DNA of 64,000 bases, taken from contig NC_051448.1 in assembly GCF_001649575.2 (NCBI RefSeq), positions 13,987,662 through 14,051,661 of the forward strand, read 5' to 3'. Source of the DNA: Kryptolebias marmoratus. Taxonomy: Eukaryota > Chordata > Actinopteri > Cyprinodontiformes > Rivulidae. Shown in pieces: positions 25,201-39,026 of the stretch. Positions within the stretch are counted from its first letter, which is position 1; every line of letters begins with the position of its first letter. The translations under genes and the position numbers were made by a program. The notes under the pieces are model-generated. The model made no database searches, was not told the DNA's origin, and saw nothing but the letters and a program-made list of their open reading frames with translations.

Positions 25201-28200
25201 GCAGTGAGCTTCAAACTTCTTAAATTAGTATTTCACTGGGCTGTGACTGTTGGGGACTAGATGAAGACACGAAATTGCAAGAAAATGCGCAAATTTTCAC
25301 TTGGAACATCACTGAACAAAACATTGGCACAAACTCCTGGGGAAATTTGTGCCAATATGAGCCGACAGTCGCAGCCCAGCGAGATACAGGTTGTAGTTAT
25401 TTATACTTCATAGTTTGAACAAAAAGTATTTTTTACAGTTACAATTAAACTGAAGCTGTAAATGGCAGTACGCAATATTGGCTATTATTCTGCACAATCA
25501 CTGAGTCTGTACTCATGCACAGGTTGATTTAAAATATTAATAAACAAATATATTATGTGAAATATCATATGTGCTTTGAAAAGACTTAAAGAGCACATCT
25601 TCTTACTCTGTCTGTTAACATGTTAATGAGATTAAAAATAAATTAATTAAAAGAATAAGTTGTAGTTCTGGGCAGCTGACATGGTAAAATATTTCCATTT
25701 ACTTTCTTCAAGAACATATCTACAGCTGAGATGACAGATTTTATTTAAGTCGTTAGTCTTACTCACATCTGACTGAACATCTGCCAGTTCACTCACACTT
25801 CTCACACAGCCCAGAGTAGTTGTATCCATCACGTCTCTCCTAATTTATTTCACATACTTATCAGCAGCCGAATGAATTAAGTGTGGCCAAAGTGTGAGTG
25901 GCTCAGACAAACAGTGTGGACACAGACAGAGGCAGGTTTTTTTTTCAGGTTTGTAACAAGAAGACAGATTAGCACAGTCAAAGTGATAGTTTAGATCTTC
26001 GAAGTGCCATCACCAGAGAAGTGATAAATATTGGACTTTGGTCTAATAATGTGAAACTTCTAAATGTTTGTAGGCAAAAGAAACACTTGTCTTTCAGTTT
26101 TCTGTTCTAGGTGAGAGGAACTGAAATGTAGATCCTGGTGTACAAGGAGGTGAGGTAAGAGAGAACGATGGAGAGTGGGCAGGCAGGTAGGTACGGGTGA
26201 GTATTTCTGTTTCACAGGAATCGATCAGCATTGAGTGGTTACTTGAAATGAGGTCTTTGTCTCCAGGGAAGATGAATACAAGAGAAAGCATTTAGTTCAG
26301 CTGTCTTAACACCAGGGAGGGAGGAGCTAAACAAGCACAGGTAAGTGACACAATCTCAGAGATTCACAAAGAGCAGTACAACGGAGGTATAGTCAGGTGC
26401 TGGATGATGGTCTGGGCTGATCTGAAACAGCAGATGCTTAAACAGGTTAATGGAGACAGGTTAGACGACTGGAACAAGATATGAGTTGAAACCGGGAAGT
26501 GCAGGTAAAGGTTCAGGCTGCCCACAGCTCCACCTAGACAAAGGACAACAGGAAGGACAAGCCAGCAGGAATCCTAACACTAACAATAAAGATCTGAACC
26601 ATCACTTTAAGCCATTCCAAACACAAAAAGGAACCAGGGGTACAGTTATGAGATGTGAAAAGGAAGGACAGTTTTGGTTAGAAAAGAGAAAATTATAGAG
26701 AAAGAAATATATATGAAGTAAAGAGTGGGAAACACGCAGGCGGGAAGATGTCCAAATAAAGGGGAATAAGAAAGAAGAATAATGGTTAGAAGAGAAGAAT
26801 CAGAGGAGCATAAGGAGGAGGGAATGTTGGCGCCCTGAGGTCACTCCTTTCAGTAAGACTAATTTAATTGCCTCGTTAGGAGAGATGTGGGTTGCTTCCT
26901 CTTGATTGGCTGGTTAGACACAAACTGTCTGCGAAGGCTTGTATTAACTTAAAACACACATTCCCCACACACAAATTCCTTTCCACATGTACAAAAATGA
27001 AAATTTGTGCTTGCAGTGTTTGCCCATGTATGCAAATAATAGATTTACATACATGCAAGTACCCACTTCATACCTAATGTTCTCATTCAGACTCACACGG
27101 ATTAGCTTATTCATGCATTCACTGTAGTTTATTAATGAGAACAGAGACCAAACATCCTCCTGTTACAGCTGTGTGTTTGTGTGTGTGTGCACATTGTGTG
27201 TGTTGCAGACACATGGGTGTGTGTTTAGTTTAAAAAGCTTTTAGCTTGAGGACTTTTAGGAGTCAGCTGAGTCCCGCTTGGAGACTGAAAACATGCACTG
27301 AAAACACACACACACACACAGTCAAATGACCTCTCTCTCACTCCGCCTACGCTCACTCACTGCGTACCCACGGACGGGTCTGTCCACAAACCCCTACAAA
27401 ATCTTAATTTCCCATGAGCCTCTTTGTTCTGTCTGTGTCTCTGTTCCTCTTGCTCTCCACCTTTCATCAACCACTCACAAAAAGAAAAAAAGTAATCCTG
27501 GCAAACATATGGCTCTGTGTGTCTCTCCCTAGACGTTTGATATCTGTGCTTGTGTTTCTTAATTACAACCGAAATGTGCACAAACGAATTTGAGATAAAA
27601 GTAAATGAATAGCGTGACGGTCTCACCTGTCTAAAACTACTATCAATGATGAATACTCAAATAAAATCATGAATATGATGTATAAAAAGAAGAATAAGTA
27701 TATAAAAAAGACTTAACATTTTAATTAATGAACATCAAAGCTTATTTGGAAGAACCAAACCATTTTGGAGATTGTTTGATACGTCTCTGCTGTTGACGTC
27801 AGGTCATGAAAAATAAAAGATCTTTTTCACTGTATCGTGATCTATCGTGATGTAATTTTAAGTCTGCATCACCCACAACTTCTCCAGTTATTGCACAAGA
27901 TGGGATAAGAGTTACCTTTTCAAATATTGTCTACAGTCAATCTAAGACATCGTCTAATTCATTCATACTTTTTTAATCAATCAAAATGAGCCTTAAAGAG
28001 TTTGCTCCCTCAAACCAGCTTCCGTAAATAAAGTTTCATTAGACGCTACGAGGGCCTTGTTTGTCGGAGCGGCAGCAGACTGTAATAACATAAGCAACTA
28101 ACAGCTGAGACAGATTTATCTATTTGTCTCATTTGTGCCGTTGCAGACCCAGAGGTTCTCTCATTAGCAGCTCTTTCCACCCGCCTGTCTCAGCGACAGT

Positions 28201-31200
28201 CACTGAAGAGCTGGTGAAATATTAACGCATCCGTCCACGCAGAAAGCAAGGGACTCCATGTAGAGAACGAGGGGCTCAGAGACTTAGAGTGGAGGGAGGG
28301 CACAGAGACAGAAAAGGGCTATATGGGGACTGGTAAGGCGACAGCAAGGCGAGCCGTACGAGGAGGGAAAATAATTGAAAAGCAGAGGATGAAGAGATGA
28401 GATGATGAGGATCGTGAGTGAGCGCGGTGGAGATATAAGGAATGGGAAAGTGCAAATAAAAGCAGCGGATGGGTGGGGAAATAAAGAGGCAGAAACCAGA
28501 TTTAGAAAGGAATATAAAACAGATGTAGAGATCACCAGTCACCTGGTCCTGGATGTGTTTGTCTTCTCTTTAATCATCATCGCTACCGAGGCATAAAGTT
28601 TAGCACGAAACACTTTCAGCATTTATAGTAAAACTGTTTTATTAAAACGGGCTGACATCTTCTAATATTTGGACTGTTTGAATTATAGTATAGGATAGAA
28701 AGCACGAGTTATTTCTGTCTTTGTTTCTTATTTAGAGGTATTTGTTGTCTCATTTTAGCTCCTGTTGTAGACCTGTTTACAGTTTTAATTTTATGAGATC
28801 TGTCATTTAATGCTCAATTACCTTCATGTCTTCAAGATCACCTTATTACCATCCCTCACCCTTGTTAACTCACTCATTCACTCCTCTCAGTATGTATTCA
28901 CCCTATTTTTATTGCTCAGTGGGATCTTCTGTTTACGCTCAGTCACTGTATGGACCTGCAGGTCAGTTTCTGGATGTTTTCATTCACACTGTTTTCCCGG
29001 TTCTTTAGTTTTGTATATATTTTCTTGCAGTCTACCTAATTCTGCCAACTTTGCGCTATTTTAGCTATTCATGCATCAAAACTTTCAGCTCATTCAGGAG
29101 ATGGCTGCTGTGACTTTTGGATTGTGTTACATATGCTTTTTATATTCCACTTTAATTACAAATATTTTGTTCAAAGAAATACATTAACATTTTTTCGATT
29201 TCCTCAAAAACATTGTCTTTAAACTCTGTTTCAACGTGCATAGACTTTTGTTCTTACACTGTTTTTAGCTTTTAGCTACCTCTCAGACAGTTTTATCTTA
29301 CAGCTAGAGTTTTGCTACTTAAGCTTTAAACTAGCCTTTTTCTACTTTTAGCTTGTTTTTTTTTTTAACTTTCAGCTAGCATTTTGCTTCTTTTAACCTT
29401 TAGCTAATGTCTTGGTCCTTTTAGCTGGTGTTCAGGTTCGTTTAGCTTTAACAACATAGTTTCAGCAGTCATTCAGCACCCAGCATTCACACTGAATTTC
29501 TAGAAAATGCATTTCTTTTTAGTTAGATTTTAGATTCTCTGCTGCAGCAACACTTTAGGTTCATCTGTGTGTTGTTCACTGATCTATTTTGCAGTTTGCC
29601 TCTCACAGATGCAGTGGAAGAAGTCTCCTGGCTTACAGTACTATGGTGTAGTAACCTACAACCTGGATGTCATCCTAGTTTGCCAGCTTTTCAGATCAGC
29701 TCCTCTGGAGATTACTGCAGCAGCATACCAAAGCTGCTGTGGTGATGGTATGTGAATACGAGTCCTTTTTTTTTTGCCTCGAACAAAGCAGTCCACAGCT
29801 TTTCAGCCCATCAGCGCCTCCAGGTCAACGTATCACAGAACCTGGGCTAATCTTGCTTAATTTATCACCGCGGCAGTGGAGTAATCTGTTGGATAAACTG
29901 CACAATTATGACTCTGTTTAGCCGCCTTTACTTAATCACTGCCTGTTGAGGGGTGGGGGTGTCATTGATGTTTCCAAAAGCTCGGTTTGCGTTCTCCAGT
30001 GTGTGCGAGTGGGTTTGCGCCTCAGGCAGGGGTCCAGAGCACATCTTGTGCTGCTATGGCAACTAGGCTGGCACCCCCATCGCTGCTTCATGGCAAGTGC
30101 AGTAACCCACAGACAGACACGTCGCCACAAGGCCCCGTCAACGATTCTCTGAAGTTCTCAAGCTAATTACACCGGACTTGAAGCACTGTGATGTGGAAGG
30201 ATCAGAAGAGGGGTTAATAAATACATTATAAGACAGGTGGTGAAGAGCGGCCAACACACAAAGAGATAATCTAACCCAAAGGTTACTGATATATAATTCT
30301 GTCTGATCATTTAGGAACATTGTGAGCATTTTAACTTTAAAACAGTTCCATGTTTTTTTATTGATTTAAAAAAAAAGTTGGGCATCCGTTGCTCTAGAAG
30401 CCCATATTTTTCCGAGTGGATGACTCACATCCATTACTAATTCAGAGTTGCTCATCCCAAACAAAGATGCATTGCTTTTTTATGTGTGACGACTGTGCTG
30501 GTGCAGTACACCCTGCTGGCAGCCACTCTGCTAATCTGCAAAGCATTTCATTTACCCTCCAGATGTGTCGTAGCAATTAGTTTGGTTAATGGCTGATTAT
30601 GTCAGCAAAGTGCCCACATCACTGCTGTTGTTATGGGCAAAAAGCAAAAACACCCACTGATTTTTCTTTCTTTTTTTTCACCAGCTACAAAATCACAAAA
30701 TAAATAAAAATACAAAAACCCATAAAAAATGAAACCCTGTCATTACTGGGAGGGAAATGAAATGAAGTGATTCTGTTGTTCCTGGTAATAACAGGTGATT
30801 CAGATTTAAAGGTGGACCTTTGGGTGTTTAAACACTCATATCCAGGTGCATTTCTGTTGTCACTCCCGTAATAAAAACAACAATTTTCATGTATTTTACT
30901 TTCTATTTTCTCTTTTTTTCTTGTCTTACTCTGCCCTTTAAAAAAACAACAGAAATCCCAACATTTTTTTTAAACTGACATGTTCTTGTAGAAAGCTTTA
31001 ATCTGGCACTTTTTCTGTCTTGTTTTTTTTTTCACTACTTATCATTTGGCAGCACATAACACCGAGACACCACTTGTGCTACGGTTGTGGAGTAAAATAT
31101 AAAATATATTTTTCCAGCTACATCAGTACACAAATGTTAGTATGTGTCTCAGTTAGAAGCAGTTCAAGAAGGCGAGTTTCTATTTTATGACACTTTTGGG

Positions 31201-31416
31201 ATTTTATGATGATTATTTTTTTACTTACCATGTTTTTGAAGTCACGGTTTTGAACAGTACTACCAGTTTTTTCTGGATGCTGACTGTGTCTTCTGGTCTC
31301 TTTAATTTCCATCCAAATAGTGTCCCCTGAAGTGGCTCTGCCAGATGTGTTCGTTTACAGAACATGGCTTTCCATCTTCCAGTCCGGTGTGCACAAGATG
31401 TGCAATCTGTTAGCAT
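22271..31416. other. Gene desert, right part
   Basis: No supported gene in about 9 kb. Two stretches, near 28010-28250 and 30480-30640, lack simple repeats and are rich in homeodomain-like TAAT/ATTA words, and could be conserved regulatory DNA (see findings). Elsewhere there are CA/GT runs (27178-27200, 27305-27320), purine-rich DNA around 28270-28420, and A/T-rich sequence with chance frames only. Confidence 0.5.
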
Positions 31417-31488
31417 GATTTGAATCATAATAAAGATTTGAGTCATAATAAAGATTTGAATCATAATAAAGAATTGAATCATAATAAA
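31417..31488 (+). repeat. 18-bp minisatellite, four units
   Basis: Four head-to-tail units of gatttgaatcataataaa, with one A-to-G change in unit 2 and one T-to-A change in unit 4. It ends about 65 bases before an L2-like LINE tail. Confidence 0.92.
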
Positions 31489-31552
31489 TGGATGTGTACT
31501 GGTATCTAATTTGGTGACTGTATGTTGTTTTTATGACATTTTAATTTAGTGT

Positions 31553-31633
31553 TTTTATAATATAAAGCACTTTGAACTGCCATGGGCTGAAATGTGTGAT
31601 ACAAATAAAATTGATTGTTTGACTGATTGACAA
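31553..31633 (+). mobile_element. L2-like LINE 3' tail
   Basis: Contains 'aaagcactttgaactgcc', 'gtgatacaaataaaattg' and a degenerate (TTGA)n tail, matching the 3' ends at 22206-22270 and 33503-33555. No polymerase sequence remains. Confidence 0.6.
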
Positions 31634-32974
31634 GATCCTTGTATGCATTCCTTCAAGAAGTGCCAGACCTTTATTTTCTATTATAAGATGTTAGTATTAG
31701 TATGCTGTGCTTTTGCTTTCAGCATATGTTTAAATCTGTGCTATCGTGAGTGGAATCCAATCACAAGTCAGCTGATACGTTGTCAGTTTTGCTTCGGTCG
31801 TGTCTGAACTGTTTGCCAGGTGTTGCATGAATGCCACAGACCTCTGAGATTGCACACGTCTTTCCCCTTGCACCCGTTATGTTTACCTGTGGGTGACACC
31901 TGTTCCAAGCAGTGACAAAGTTCTGCGCTGCACTCGCTGCACACGACGATTTATTTTAATTTGTTCAAACAGGCGATTTGTTTCTTGAACAAATTTGCTC
32001 AAACCCTCTGCTCACCCGACCCTTACTAAACACTCACAATCAGTTACTTTTAGCAGAATGAGGGCATTATTCCTGTAACATAATACTGTCAAAACACACA
32101 TTTTGTATTTGTGTAAAGCAAAAATCAGTGTTTTTAGCCATCCAGCATGACTTTTAGGAATAAAATATTCACTGGAGACAATTAGGTGTTCAGTGCACTT
32201 TTGTACCTGCAGTTGGGTGCAGTGGGTCTTTACAGTGTTTTTATGTTAACACATTTTGTGCCATGTGCTGCATGTCTGTGGGCATTTATTTATTTAGGTT
32301 TTGTGACTATTTCTTGTGTTCTCGTGAGACTTGGTTGTCAGAGCAAAGAAAGTTGCAGAAATGATTACAACTGAGAGGTCAAAATGTTCCTCAGCTCCCA
32401 GATATAACACAGCGTGAGGGCCACGACCTCATCGCCAACGACCGTAGATTTTACATGAAGCGTGAGAACACAGCCCGCATAAAGAGTTTAATCACTGACA
32501 TCAGGAGGGAGGCACAAACATGCAGATGGAGATGTTTTCCAAAACAGTGTTAGAAAGCCACAGCAGTACATGTTATGAATATTATTCCTGCGCCAGGAGA
32601 ACAGAACAATCTCAGAACATGCACATTGTTAAAGAGCCCATGGTGTTCCCGGTTTCCTTATTAGTGTCCTCCCGCCTGATGCAACCTTTGCGGCGTCTTC
32701 GTACCACCTACCAGCTCGCCTGTTTGAATCTGTGCTGCAGCAGTGGGTATGTGTCTCCTTTTTTTGGTCTGAATAATGGTGCACACGTTCTACACTGCAC
32801 ATTTTTTGTTAATGAGCATTTTCTTTATGACCTGGTGGGTAAAAACGGCGCAAGAAGGGTTTGTGTGTGTACCCACTGTTTATACATCTGGTCCTTCGTA
32901 CAGCCAACTTTAATGTGGAAGCAGAACGTTGGAGAAGCTGCTCTACAAATTACTCACATGTTGAAAGCGACCTA
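31634..32974. other. Non-coding stretch left of Tc1-like element
   Basis: No gene is supported. A 161-residue open frame at 32520-33005 runs into the terminal repeat of the adjacent transposon and has no recognisable motif, so it is treated as chance. Confidence 0.45.
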
Positions 32975-34478
32975 CAGTGGGTTGCAAAGGTATTCACCCC
33001 TTTAGTAATTTTTCACTTTAGTGCTTTACAACAAAAAACATGAACACATAACGCCGGCCCTGATTTCTCTCCACTGGCTTCCTGTCCATTTCCTGACTGA
33101 CTTTAAGATCTTTACAGCTTGCTTTTAAAGTCTGAAAAGGCCTGGCCTCATCATACTTATGTGATCTCCTTAACATCTGCTCCCCAGTGAGAGCACTCCG
33201 GTCAACCAACCATTTTCTCTTAGATGTTCTAAGATCCAAAACCTAAATATCGAGGTGATCTAGCTTTTGCAGCTTCAAATCTGTGAAATAGTTTGTCTTT
33301 TTATATACAAACCACCAAGACTGTAAAGACTTAAATCTAAGCTTAAGAGCCATCTTTTTTCATTTAGCATTTGATTCAGGCACAGTTAGAGCTGATGGTT
33401 TTATGATGTGTCTTATTTTATTCTAGCTTTACTTGAACTTCTAATATTTCTTAGATTTCTTTGCTCTTGATTGCTGTCTTACCTTTTTGTTTGAATACAT
33501 TTTAAAGCACTTTGATCAGCTTCAGTTTTTTTTATGTGCTGTAGAAATAAAACTGACATGAACCTGGGATTTATTTGGATTTATTTATTTTTTGTTACAA
33601 CTAATAACTCGACAAATAAAGCTAAAAAGAGAGGAAATCTTCTCTTATATATTTCTGAAAAATATAAAACATGAGTTTATATCCAGCCCATTCATTGAAG
33701 CCCCAACCATGACCTTAAAGGAAGACACACAATTAGTCAAATAAGATCCACATGTGAGCAATCTAAATGTCAAACGAGTTAAACCTGTCAAATGATATAC
33801 ACTGGTTGTAACAGGACTCATCACCTCTGAGTAGTGAGGGCTACCACAAAGCAGGAGACAGCATGAAGACCAAATAGGAAGTTGTGGAGAGGTACAAAAA
33901 TAATATCCCAGGTACAAAAAGTTCATGATTAGAAACTGGGTAGATTATGTCACCGCAGCAAACCTGCCGAGAGAGGGTCGTCCACCAAAAGTCACAAACT
34001 AAACAAGGAGGGTGATTGTCAAAGATAACCCTAATTGAGCTGGGAGATGAGAGGATCTGTCCATAGGAGCACTCTGAGCAGCACAGAGCTGAGCTTTATG
34101 GAAGGGCTGATAGGCAAAGAAAACAGCAACAAACAAACAAAGAAAACATTGCCTAAAGAAAAAAAAAGGCAGACTGTTTGGAGTTTCTTCTTCAAACATG
34201 TGGAAGAAAGGATTGAGCTCAGATGAGATTAAAACTGAACTTTTTGGTATGAAGGATGACACCATGTCTGGCACAAATCTATCCCCTTTCATCACGCCAG
34301 GAACACCAGCTGAAGCATGGCGATGGCAGCATCATGCTGTGGGGAGGTTTTTCATCAGAACACTGGGAAACTGATCAGAGCTCAGGGAAAGACGGATCAA
34401 AATACAGAGCAGGTCTTGAGGGAAACCTGTTTGAGTCCTGAAACTGGGTCGAAGGTTCACCTTCTTGAAGGACACACA
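32975..34478 (+). mobile_element. Degenerate Tc1/mariner-type transposon, 3'-truncated
   Basis: Begins after a TA at 32973-32974 with the typical terminus 'cagtgggttgcaaaggtatt' plus 'cacccctttag'. The body, after a nested LINE, contains landmarks of fish Tc1-like transposases: 'ctgccgagagagggtcgtcc', 'gagatgagaggatctgtcca', 'atgagattaaaactgaactt', 'ggcagcatcatgctgtgggg' and 'ggaaacctgtttgagtcctg'. Frameshifts and stops break the transposase frame; similarity fades near 34478 and no right terminal repeat is seen. About 0.98 kb of element remains once the nested LINE is removed, against roughly 1.6 kb for intact relatives, so it is immobile on its own. Confidence 0.82.
33046..33555 (+). mobile_element. 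L2-like LINE 3' fragment nested in Tc1-like element
   Basis: Inserted in the left part of the Tc1-like element and flanked by direct repeats acatgaac at 33038-33045 and 33556-33563, a target-site duplication. The start reads as a decayed L2-type polymerase C-terminus ('SLHWLPVHFLTDFKI' in frame near 33066), with several stops after it. The 3' end has 'aaagcactttgatcagctt' and 'gctgtagaaataaaactg'. It is 5'-truncated to about 510 bp. Confidence 0.75.
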
Positions 34479-36309
34479 TTAGATGCAAAATTCACATTAG
34501 GTACATTTCCAATAACAGCTTTGTTGATCTAAATGTTGTTTACTTATGTGAAAGCTGACATACGTTTGACACTGAAACCCTTGTTACCCTGAATGCATTC
34601 CCTGATGTATGTGTGTGAAAAGAAAGACAGGGAAAAAAGTCCTCCAGACTGAATGAACGCCCCTATAGATTCAACTTCCAGAGTACTGCTGTGGAAAATG
34701 AAAGCTCTCCTGTTTTTGATTAAAACTTCATTTCCCCATAGGGTGGCTTTAACTCTTTATAAGCCCCGTTGGCTACAATAAAATGTTTAAAAGTCTGCTT
34801 TTCTTAAGGCGGGGTTATTTCTGTTCTGTATTGGAACATAATCTAAAACACAAGTTGTTACAAACAAAATCTTGAGCACTTTTAATTTATGATCTGATTG
34901 TAATAATATTTAAAGTATATTACACAACCATTTTCACATGTGAAATACAGCTGCTATTATAAGATTATTCTTTTTTTTTTTACCCCTAACATGTTTGGTG
35001 AGAAACTGGTAGCATTGTTAACCTTTTCTAAATGCAGGTCACTTACTTTTAGTACCAAGTACCTTTAGTTTCTTGTACATGTATGCCTCTAAATAATAAA
35101 GGGTCTGTTTGTAACACACCGGTGAAGGGCTGCACAAATGTGCAGAAATACATGCAAATGCCTTGTTCTGGATGGGTCCAATAACCAACAGAGAGACAGA
35201 AAGCTGTGATTTGTCTACACACCACCTGTCCGAGCACTAAGGATTAACTGGGAAAAAGGCACTTTCCTGGATTTATTTCTGTGGTGAATCATTTGCAGCA
35301 TTTTGCTCAGTTGCTCTCATGACTCAGCCATCTGCCTTTACAGGACAGACTCGGTGGTGTTAGTAGCAACTAAACCTGAGCTAGCGGAAGTTTTTCTTTT
35401 CCAATTTCTAATTGTAGACTTAGAAGTCTAAATTTGGTGAAACTTTCAGAGAAATAAAAACTGTTTCTCGCTGAAATTGTTGCGTTTACGTAGTCATGAC
35501 TGTGATCAGTGTTCTTCCTTTACGTTTAGTGCAACGGATAAAAACATCCTTAATTATTCACTTTAGACAGACTGTTGTTCAGGAAATAATCACTTAATTT
35601 ATATTCAGACTGAAATCCTTCATTGCAGCTTTTGGTATAGGATGATACAACTAGAGTGATTTTAGTTTGCTTGTTTTATGTTAACAGGATGTGACATCAT
35701 CCGTTTCTACTGCCTAAATATGTCTGCTGGCTTCAGGAGAGGTTTGGGACTCTCATGCTCCCTCAGTAATGCAGAGCATCATTATCATCTGTGGTGAAGC
35801 TGCACCGTGAGAATGTATTTCTTTATGTTGTTAAATCTGAATGCCTAATTTTTTTTCAAAACGAAATACAATCCTGGGTTAGAGCTTTATACAGGTGAGG
35901 ACATTTTGTAAAATCAAGGATGTTTTGACTGGTTATTACCTTTCCGTGTTTGTTGAAGGTTAGTACTTGATTTTAGGGTATGTTTTAAAAAGAACAGGGG
36001 TTAGGCACTGACGCTGGAAAAACAGGATTGCAATGTCAGTGGATGTCCTCACAGAGACAGCCGTGCAAACATGAGTGTGTGTTTGTGTTACTCTGGAGAG
36101 ATGCAGAAAATATGCTGATGACTCATGCAGACATTTGCTTATTAGCTATCTTTTCAGGGCAGAAAGAGAGGACGAACGAGACAGGGAAAAAAAGCTACAG
36201 TTACGCAATTAGACGTTTGTATTGTGTCTTTTCATAAAGGCTCGCGGTGTTAACAAATTTTAACAGCCATTGTAACAATGTTGTTTAGTTTGTGAATTCT
36301 CTTTAAAAG

Positions 36310-36440
36310 CCTTGAAGAAAAATGGTGATCTGTGGAAAGGTTATGAACTGTCAGTGTCTTACCTGCTGCAGATAGCTCCTGGAACAACCAGTTCTGGTCA
36401 AACAGTTGAGATAACAGCGAGGCCAAAGCCAATTATTGCC
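36310..36440 (+). repeat. Family B repeat, left-arm fragment
   Basis: Contains 'ctgtggaaaggttatgaact', 'gtgtcttacctgctgcagat' and 'agctcctggaac', which line up with the left arms of the longer family B copies at 48283, 50542, 54743 and 60570. No inverted right arm follows. Confidence 0.6.
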
Positions 36441-38834
36441 ATAAAACAACTAATTTTAAACGTTTTATTGTAGTTTGTTTGAGTTGATGATGATTTATAT
36501 AAAGGTTTATGGATATTTACACTGAAGACTGTGTTAGTCTGCGGTCCATTACCAATACCGTTCACCCATCCAAACCGTCTCGTTAGTCTTTTTGTTGAAC
36601 TGTTGCCAATAAAGAGCACGAAGCGATCAGCTAATGGAACTAACGCTAGCTAGCCAGCTTGTTTGTTCAAACTAAGTGTGATTGATTAGGATGAAACTTT
36701 CAATTTTCAGGATGAACTGCAGTCTAGACATTTGCACCAGATACTGAACCTGCAAATGAAAAGCATTAAAATTATAAAAATATTTCTATGTCAATACAAA
36801 ATGTGCATCAGAAGCTTTTTAGTCCTACTTTAAAAAACCAGTACCAGTGGTCCAAAAAACAAAGTATTTTAAAAAGCTTCAGATATGCAAAATAACAAAA
36901 ATGTTGTCAGAGCAGACTAGAAATGACAACAAAATAAAGACCTTTATTGGACATGGGTTACTCCAACTTTCCCTTACTTCTTTCCTAATAGGTTAGCCTT
37001 TTGTCCGGCTTGGTTTACACCTGGTCTTACTCGGTTTACTCCCATTGTTGCTGTTTTGTTCTCTGATTAAGAAAATCTCTGGAATTGGACAACTGTCTAT
37101 TTCTCCATCCTGTTTTTGCAAGTTATTTCTTTTTATGAATCTGATAAAAAGGACAGAGGGAAGCACCTTCCTCCCATGTCCCTCCTCAGCTGGGTGTAAC
37201 TCTTCCCAGAGGAGTTGCACGACTTTTAGCAATCGTGCAAACATAAGTTTGAACAGAAACTACAATAACTAAACCTTGAAGCTTAGTATTGCAGTATAAG
37301 AGAGCGTATTGTAGCTAACCTGACAGTTCATGTGAGCATAAGGTAAGCAGGTCACACCACCACCCACCAAACTTTAGGGAAAAATTCTTGCCTGATACAT
37401 AAATGTTTTAAATAGCTACTTACTTTCAAACAGAAAGTTTGTATTGATCTATCTTTAAAAATCAATTACCTAAACAACGCTCTGAACTGGCTCAGGAGCT
37501 ACTGATGTGCATTACCTTTATGATGCCTTGAATGTTTAAACATTTCACAGTTCCCTTTAAAATAAGACATCTCACACTGGGGATAGAGTAGTGTAACAGC
37601 AGGTTGTATAACAAATGTTTCTGAGCAACGTTTGTGTGCAGCTGGAGGGCAGAACGCTGCGCTCGTCTGAGCTGCTAAACAGAGATGGTTACTCAGTTAA
37701 CTGTGCGGCTAAAGCAGAAACGTGGAATTTGCTCGGCATTCTCAGGGGATCGGTGACCTTTGCTAAGAGCAGGAAAATATTGTGGATCAGGGCTGCTACA
37801 GGGCACACTGGAGTCCTGTGAGTCCCAAAGACAGGGAGAGGTCTGCTGAGCACACTTTGTTTCTCAACATGCAAAACTCTTATAAGGACTTTATCTCTCT
37901 TAACAGTGATCTAATTATATGTGTCTAAGGATTCATATGTAATCAAAGTTTCTTTATAAACTACAAACTTCATACATACACAGTCTACAGGCTATACTCA
38001 CACATTCATTAGGACAAAACACATTTCAGTGAAAATAGTTTATTTTGAGAAAAAACAAAACAAAACAATGAATCATAATCTTCTAAAAACTAGTTTATTT
38101 CTCTGGCAAGATTCCTGCACTCTTAAAAAAGGGGTTTTCTGTCACCACTCATTAGACCTGAAAATAACAGCGTGTCGTACGTTAACGATGCTCCAATTAA
38201 AGTAGCAGAAAGTTTACTACCAACAACATTTACAGAAGTACTAACAATGGTTTCACTTTTAAGGTATCCGACGGACCAAACCAAACCGGACACAGACGTA
38301 TTGAGCAACTTGAATCAGCTGATTTAGGTCTTGACTACACTACTCCAGATATGTTTTTTTTTTTTACACAAAAATGTCCAAGCTGCACTAATAGGTGGCA
38401 ATAACATGAACATGAATGTCTTAAAAACAAACTAAGGAAGAACAAGAATAACTAAGAACAATCTGAACTTGGCTAGCGTCTACTAAAACATCTGTAGCTA
38501 ATTTTTTCTTTGACATGTTTAACATTTTATCTGATTCTTTAAACTTCTCAGTTTAACAGAGTAAAGGCAAAGTCACCCAGATGTTAGCTTTTGAATTCTG
38601 ACAAATCTTCACTTTGGAAACTGTTTTATAAAATATCAGATTTTCTCACACAAAAAACAATTTTTTTCCATATGGACAGGAGGTATTTTTGCGTATGGAC
38701 ATTTAGTTGCTTTAAAAGGAAACCTTAGTTTTCAAAAACATCCAGAGTAGTGAAGACGGGGCCTAAAAGACAGTGGAACAGGAGCACAAGCAGACAGTAC
38801 CACGTCTGGAAATTTCAGATGTTGGTACAAAAGG

Positions 38835-39026
38835 TTGCAAAGTTCTGGGAATTGTAAACCTTTAATGGAAATGAACGGGAATTTCTTGGAGTAAACGGGA
38901 ATAAACCTGGAATCTAAAATACTGAAGGTTGCCCCCTGACAAGTATTTTAGATATAGTTGGGGAAAAATAAAAAAATTCCCATAATTCCCATGGAAAGTT
39001 TTCAATCTAAAGTTTACCAACCCTAG
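38835..39026. mobile_element. Probable MITE with 'ccaaccctag' terminus
   Basis: The left part has 'ttgcaaagttctgggaattg' and 'taaacctttaatgg'. The right part has 'attcccatggaaagttttc', 'aaagtttaccaaccctag'. Taken in reverse, the right end (ctagggttggtaaacttt) partly mirrors the left, as in short non-autonomous DNA elements of fish whose ends read agggttggcaa. Type not determined. Confidence 0.4.

Noticed and set aside
32520..33005. 161-residue plus-strand frame
   Set aside because: Its end lies within a Tc1-like terminal repeat, and it has no recognisable domain.
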